A DNA stretch of 64,000 bases from Achromobacter xylosoxidans (GTDB lineage Bacteria > Pseudomonadota > Gammaproteobacteria > Burkholderiales > Burkholderiaceae_B): NCBI RefSeq assembly GCF_001457475.1, contig NZ_LN831029.1, positions 4,836,001-4,900,000 on the forward strand. Reading direction: 5' to 3'. The notes under the pieces are model-generated. The model ran no database searches and had not been told where the DNA came from. It was given only the letters and a program-made list of their open reading frames with translations. Position 1 is the first letter of the stretch. Each line of letters opens with the position of its first letter. Shown piece by piece: positions 61,768-64,000 of this stretch. The position numbers and the translations under genes were made by a program.

Positions 61768-64000
61768 ATGCGCGGCAGTCTGGCGGCACATTACGGGGCA
61801 CATTGCGGGGCGAATTGCGGGGCACATTACGGGGCGCATCGCGAAACAAATCACGGCAAGCATCGCGAAGCACGCCACGGGTATCTGCCGCTCATCGGGA
61901 TCTTCATTTCAATCGTTCTGCTGTGCTGTGCGTTGGCCGCGAACGCCGCCCAGGCGCAGCGGCTGCCCGACTTCCTGAAGACCGTTGCCATCGCCGAGAT
62001 ATTCCCCGGCGCCGATCGCCTCGGCCCGCCCGAAGGCAAGCCGATGACGGCGCGCGCCTATGCCGGCGAGCGCGCGCTGGGACGCGTCTACCTGACCTCC
62101 GACGTGGTCAACACCCGCGGCTATTCCAGCAAGCCCATCGACGTGCTGGTGGGGCTGGCGGACAACGGCCGCATCGTCAGCGCCAGGCTGGTCGAGCACC
62201 ACGAGCCCATCGTGCTGATCGGCATTCCGCAATCGAAGGTCGACCACTTCATCCAGAGCTACGTCGGCCTGAACTTCATCGACAGCCCGCCGCGCCACGG
62301 CGCGCCGCCGCCGGTGGACATCATCAGCGGCGCCACCGTCACCCTCATGGTGATCGGCGACAGCATCACGCGCTCGGCCATCGCGGTGGCGCGCGCCTAC
62401 GGCGTGGACGGCGCCGCGGCGGCCGGCGCGCAGGCGGCCACGCCAGCGGTCGCGGCGCCGGCGCGCCTGATCGACGAGTCGCGCGACGCGGTCGAGCCAT
62501 GGCAGGCGCTGCGCGATGCCGGCGCGGTGCGCAACCTGCGCCTGTCGCCCGAGGACGTGAACCGCGTATTCCGCGAGTCCGGCCGCCAGGATGCCGCCGA
62601 ACGCGGACAGGAAGCCGCCGACGACGCGCTGTTCATCGACCTGTATGTCGCCTTGGCCAGCGTGCCGTCCATCGGCCGCAGCCTGCTGGGCGACGCGGAA
62701 TGGCAACGCCTGAAGGAACGCCTCAAGCCGGGCCAGCAGGCCATCCTGGTGGCGGGCAACGGCGCCTATTCGTTCAAGGGCTCGGGCTATGTGCGCGGCG
62801 GCATCTTCGACCGCATCGAGATCATCCAGGACGAAGGCAGCTTCCGTTTCCGCGACCGCAATCACCAGCGCCTGGCCGACGTCGTCGCGCAAGGCGCGCC
62901 GGCCCTGCGCGAAGTGGCGCTATTCGTGGTGCCCGAGGACGCGGCGTTCGATCCGGTCAAGCCGTGGCGGCTGCAATTGATGGTGCAGCGCGTGCTGAGC
63001 GTGTCGGACAAGGCCTTCGTCACCTTCGACCTGCCCTACGAACTGCCGGCCCGCTATACCCGCGCCACCACGACGGCCAGCCCCACGGCCAGCCCATTGG
63101 CAAGCCCGGACGCGCCGGCCGCCGTCGCGCCGCGGGATGAGGCGCCGCCCGCGCTGTGGCGGCAGATCTGGCGCGGCAAGGCCGTGCAGGTGGCGATCCT
63201 GACGGCGGCGTTGCTGGTGCTGGTGGGCATCTTCTTCTTCCAGGACCAGCTGACCAGCCGGCCGCTGCTGCACGACCGGCTGCGCCTGGCGTTCCTGGCC
63301 TTCGCGCTGTTCTGGATCGGCTGGTACGGGCAGGCCCAGCTGTCCATCGTCAACGTGCTGACGTTCTTCTCGGCCCTGCGCACCGACTTCCGCTGGGACT
63401 ACTTCCTGATGGACCCGCTGGTGTTCATCCTGTGGTGCGCCACCGCCATCTCCATGGTGTTCTGGAATCGCGGCGCGTTCTGCGGCTGGCTCTGTCCGTT
63501 CGGCGCGCTGCAGGAACTGGCCAACCGCTTCGCCAGGCGGCTGGGACTGCGCCAGGTCACGGTGCGCCACGGCGTCAACCAGCGCCTGTCGACGCTGAAG
63601 TACGTGATCTTCCTGGTGCTGTTCGGCTTCTCGCTGTACGACCTGGCGCTGGCCGAGCGGCTGGCCGAGGTCGAGCCGTTCAAGACCGCCATCATCCTGC
63701 GCTTCCTGCGCGACTGGCCGTTCGTGGTGTTCGCGGTGGCGCTGGTGGCCGCGGGCCTGTTCATCGAGCGCTTCTTCTGCCGCTATCTCTGTCCGCTCGG
63801 CGCCGCCCTGGCGATCCCGGCGCGGCTGCGCATCTTCAACTGGCTGCGCCGCTACCGCGACTGCGGCAACCCCTGCCAGCGCTGCAACCACGAATGCCCG
63901 GTGCAGGCGATCGAGCCAACCGGCGAGATCAACCCCAACGAGTGCATCCAGTGCCTGCACTGCCAGATGCTCTACCACCACAAGCAGAAATGCCCGCACC
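61768..64000 (+). CDS. nosR: NosR, nitrous oxide reductase regulator/flavoprotein (partial)
   Basis: First 744 residues of NosR; the gene runs off the right edge. NosR is a membrane flavoprotein with iron-sulfur clusters needed to express and activate nitrous oxide reductase. Seen: a signal/anchor (LPLIGIFISIVLLCCALAAN), a periplasmic FMN-binding domain with covalent flavin motif SGATVT (near residue 190), TM helices from about residue 475, and cysteine motifs CGWLCPFGA, CRYLCPLGA and CGNPCQRCNHECPVQAIEP followed by CIQCLHCQ. The ATG at 61768 precedes a 32-residue His/Cys-rich stretch made of a 12-bp repeat, not usual in NosR. Azurin is divergent, with an FNR/DNR box between. Confidence 0.93.
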   Translation, partial: MRGSLAAHYGAHCGANCGAHYGAHRETNHGKHREARHGYLPLIGIFISIVLLCCALAANAAQAQRLPDFLKTVAIAEIFPGADRLGPPEGKPMTARAYAGERALGRVYLTSDVVNTRGYSSKPIDVLVGLADNGRIVSARLVEHHEPIVLIGIPQSKVDHFIQSYVGLNFIDSPPRHGAPPPVDIISGATVTLMVIGDSITRSAIAVARAYGVDGAAAAGAQAATPAVAAPARLIDESRDAVEPWQALRDAGAVRNLRLSPEDVNRVFRESGRQDAAERGQEAADDALFIDLYVALASVPSIGRSLLGDAEWQRLKERLKPGQQAILVAGNGAYSFKGSGYVRGGIFDRIEIIQDEGSFRFRDRNHQRLADVVAQGAPALREVALFVVPEDAAFDPVKPWRLQLMVQRVLSVSDKAFVTFDLPYELPARYTRATTTASPTASPLASPDAPAAVAPRDEAPPALWRQIWRGKAVQVAILTAALLVLVGIFFFQDQLTSRPLLHDRLRLAFLAFALFWIGWYGQAQLSIVNVLTFFSALRTDFRWDYFLMDPLVFILWCATAISMVFWNRGAFCGWLCPFGALQELANRFARRLGLRQVTVRHGVNQRLSTLKYVIFLVLFGFSLYDLALAERLAEVEPFKTAIILRFLRDWPFVVFAVALVAAGLFIERFFCRYLCPLGAALAIPARLRIFNWLRRYRDCGNPCQRCNHECPVQAIEPTGEINPNECIQCLHCQMLYHHKQKCPH
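61786..61881 (+). repeat. eight-unit 12-bp imperfect repeat coding for AHxG-type units in NosR
   Basis: Eight consecutive 12-bp units in frame with nosR, coding AHYG, AHCG, ANCG, AHYG, AHRE, TNHG, KHRE, ARHG. The first four are close to CACATTACGGGG in phase-shifted form; the later ones have diverged. Together they hold nine His and two Cys just before the signal/anchor helix, a composition suited to metal binding. Confidence 0.75.

Noticed and set aside
61786..61881. CRISPR-like array in the 12-bp repeats of nosR, or in the tRNA-Arg cluster.
   Set aside because: Units are contiguous, in frame and without spacers in nosR; the other repeats are complete tRNA genes. No cas genes are present in the window.

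Overview
The window is about 68% G+C. Its gene content and order point to a denitrifying betaproteobacterium of the order Burkholderiales, family Alcaligenaceae, close to Achromobacter or Bordetella. Signs of this are a Bug/TctC-type periplasmic receptor, a Bordetella-style autotransporter, the cysS - 3-methyladenine glycosylase - accA - tilS - lysC block, a ccoSNOQPGH cbb3 oxidase cluster, and azurin beside nosR. The genus is inferred from memory of these families; no search was run.

Layout. 1-4620: a sulfatase (cut by the left edge) and its Bug receptor, divergent from a MarR regulator, then an ABC exporter. 4660-8963: a sugar-acid operon (KdgT-type permease, DUF1537 kinase, PdxA2, GntR regulator) behind a striking tandem palindrome; probably a D-threonate or D-erythronate pathway. 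8974-13423: an IclR-linked acyl-CoA operon (CaiB-type CoA-transferase, enoyl-CoA hydratase, two-subunit CoA-transferase-like enzyme). 13486-18735: thiol dioxygenase, sirtuin, a proline-rich membrane protein, two paralogous small proteins (one fused to an HTH domain), a LysR regulator and an atypical SDR. 19024-20038: three identical tRNA-Arg(ACG) genes around a DUF3079 gene. 20210-25391: an orphan ABC ATPase behind an operator-covered promoter, TetR, a Tat phosphoesterase lipoprotein, a NUDIX hydrolase and mnmH. 25703-29050: an autotransporter. 29073-36508: a three-gene phosphorelay (two hybrid kinases and a REC-EAL c-di-GMP phosphodiesterase). 36997-37820: two small exported proteins.

38105-46186 is a respiratory block. 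It starts with a tsdBA thiosulfate dehydrogenase pair, then a most unusual copper P-type ATPase (CcoI) that keeps its membrane helices but has lost every soluble domain, then ccoS, ccoN, ccoO, ccoQ, ccoP, ccoG and a short ccoH-like gene. 46262-49966 is a 3.7 kb island bounded by an 81-bp direct repeat that includes the 3' end of tRNA-Ser(GCU). It looks like the remnant of a P2-type prophage: a broken portal gene, a cos-like site, a LexA-type box with a small ORF, and a low-G+C NACHT ATPase placed where P2 phages carry old/tin/Z-fun defence genes.

50134-60874 is conserved housekeeping: lysC, tilS, accA, glycosylase and cysS on the minus strand; a TPR protein, cyclophilin and lpxH on the plus strand; then uppP and a TerC-CBS-CorC protein. 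The right end has azurin and, divergently, the start of nosR (cut by the edge), with an FNR/DNR-type box between them. This NosR has an odd histidine/cysteine-rich N-terminus made of a 12-bp repeat.

The best candidates for something undescribed are the domain-stripped CcoI, the NACHT gene in the prophage remnant, and the NosR N-terminal repeat.
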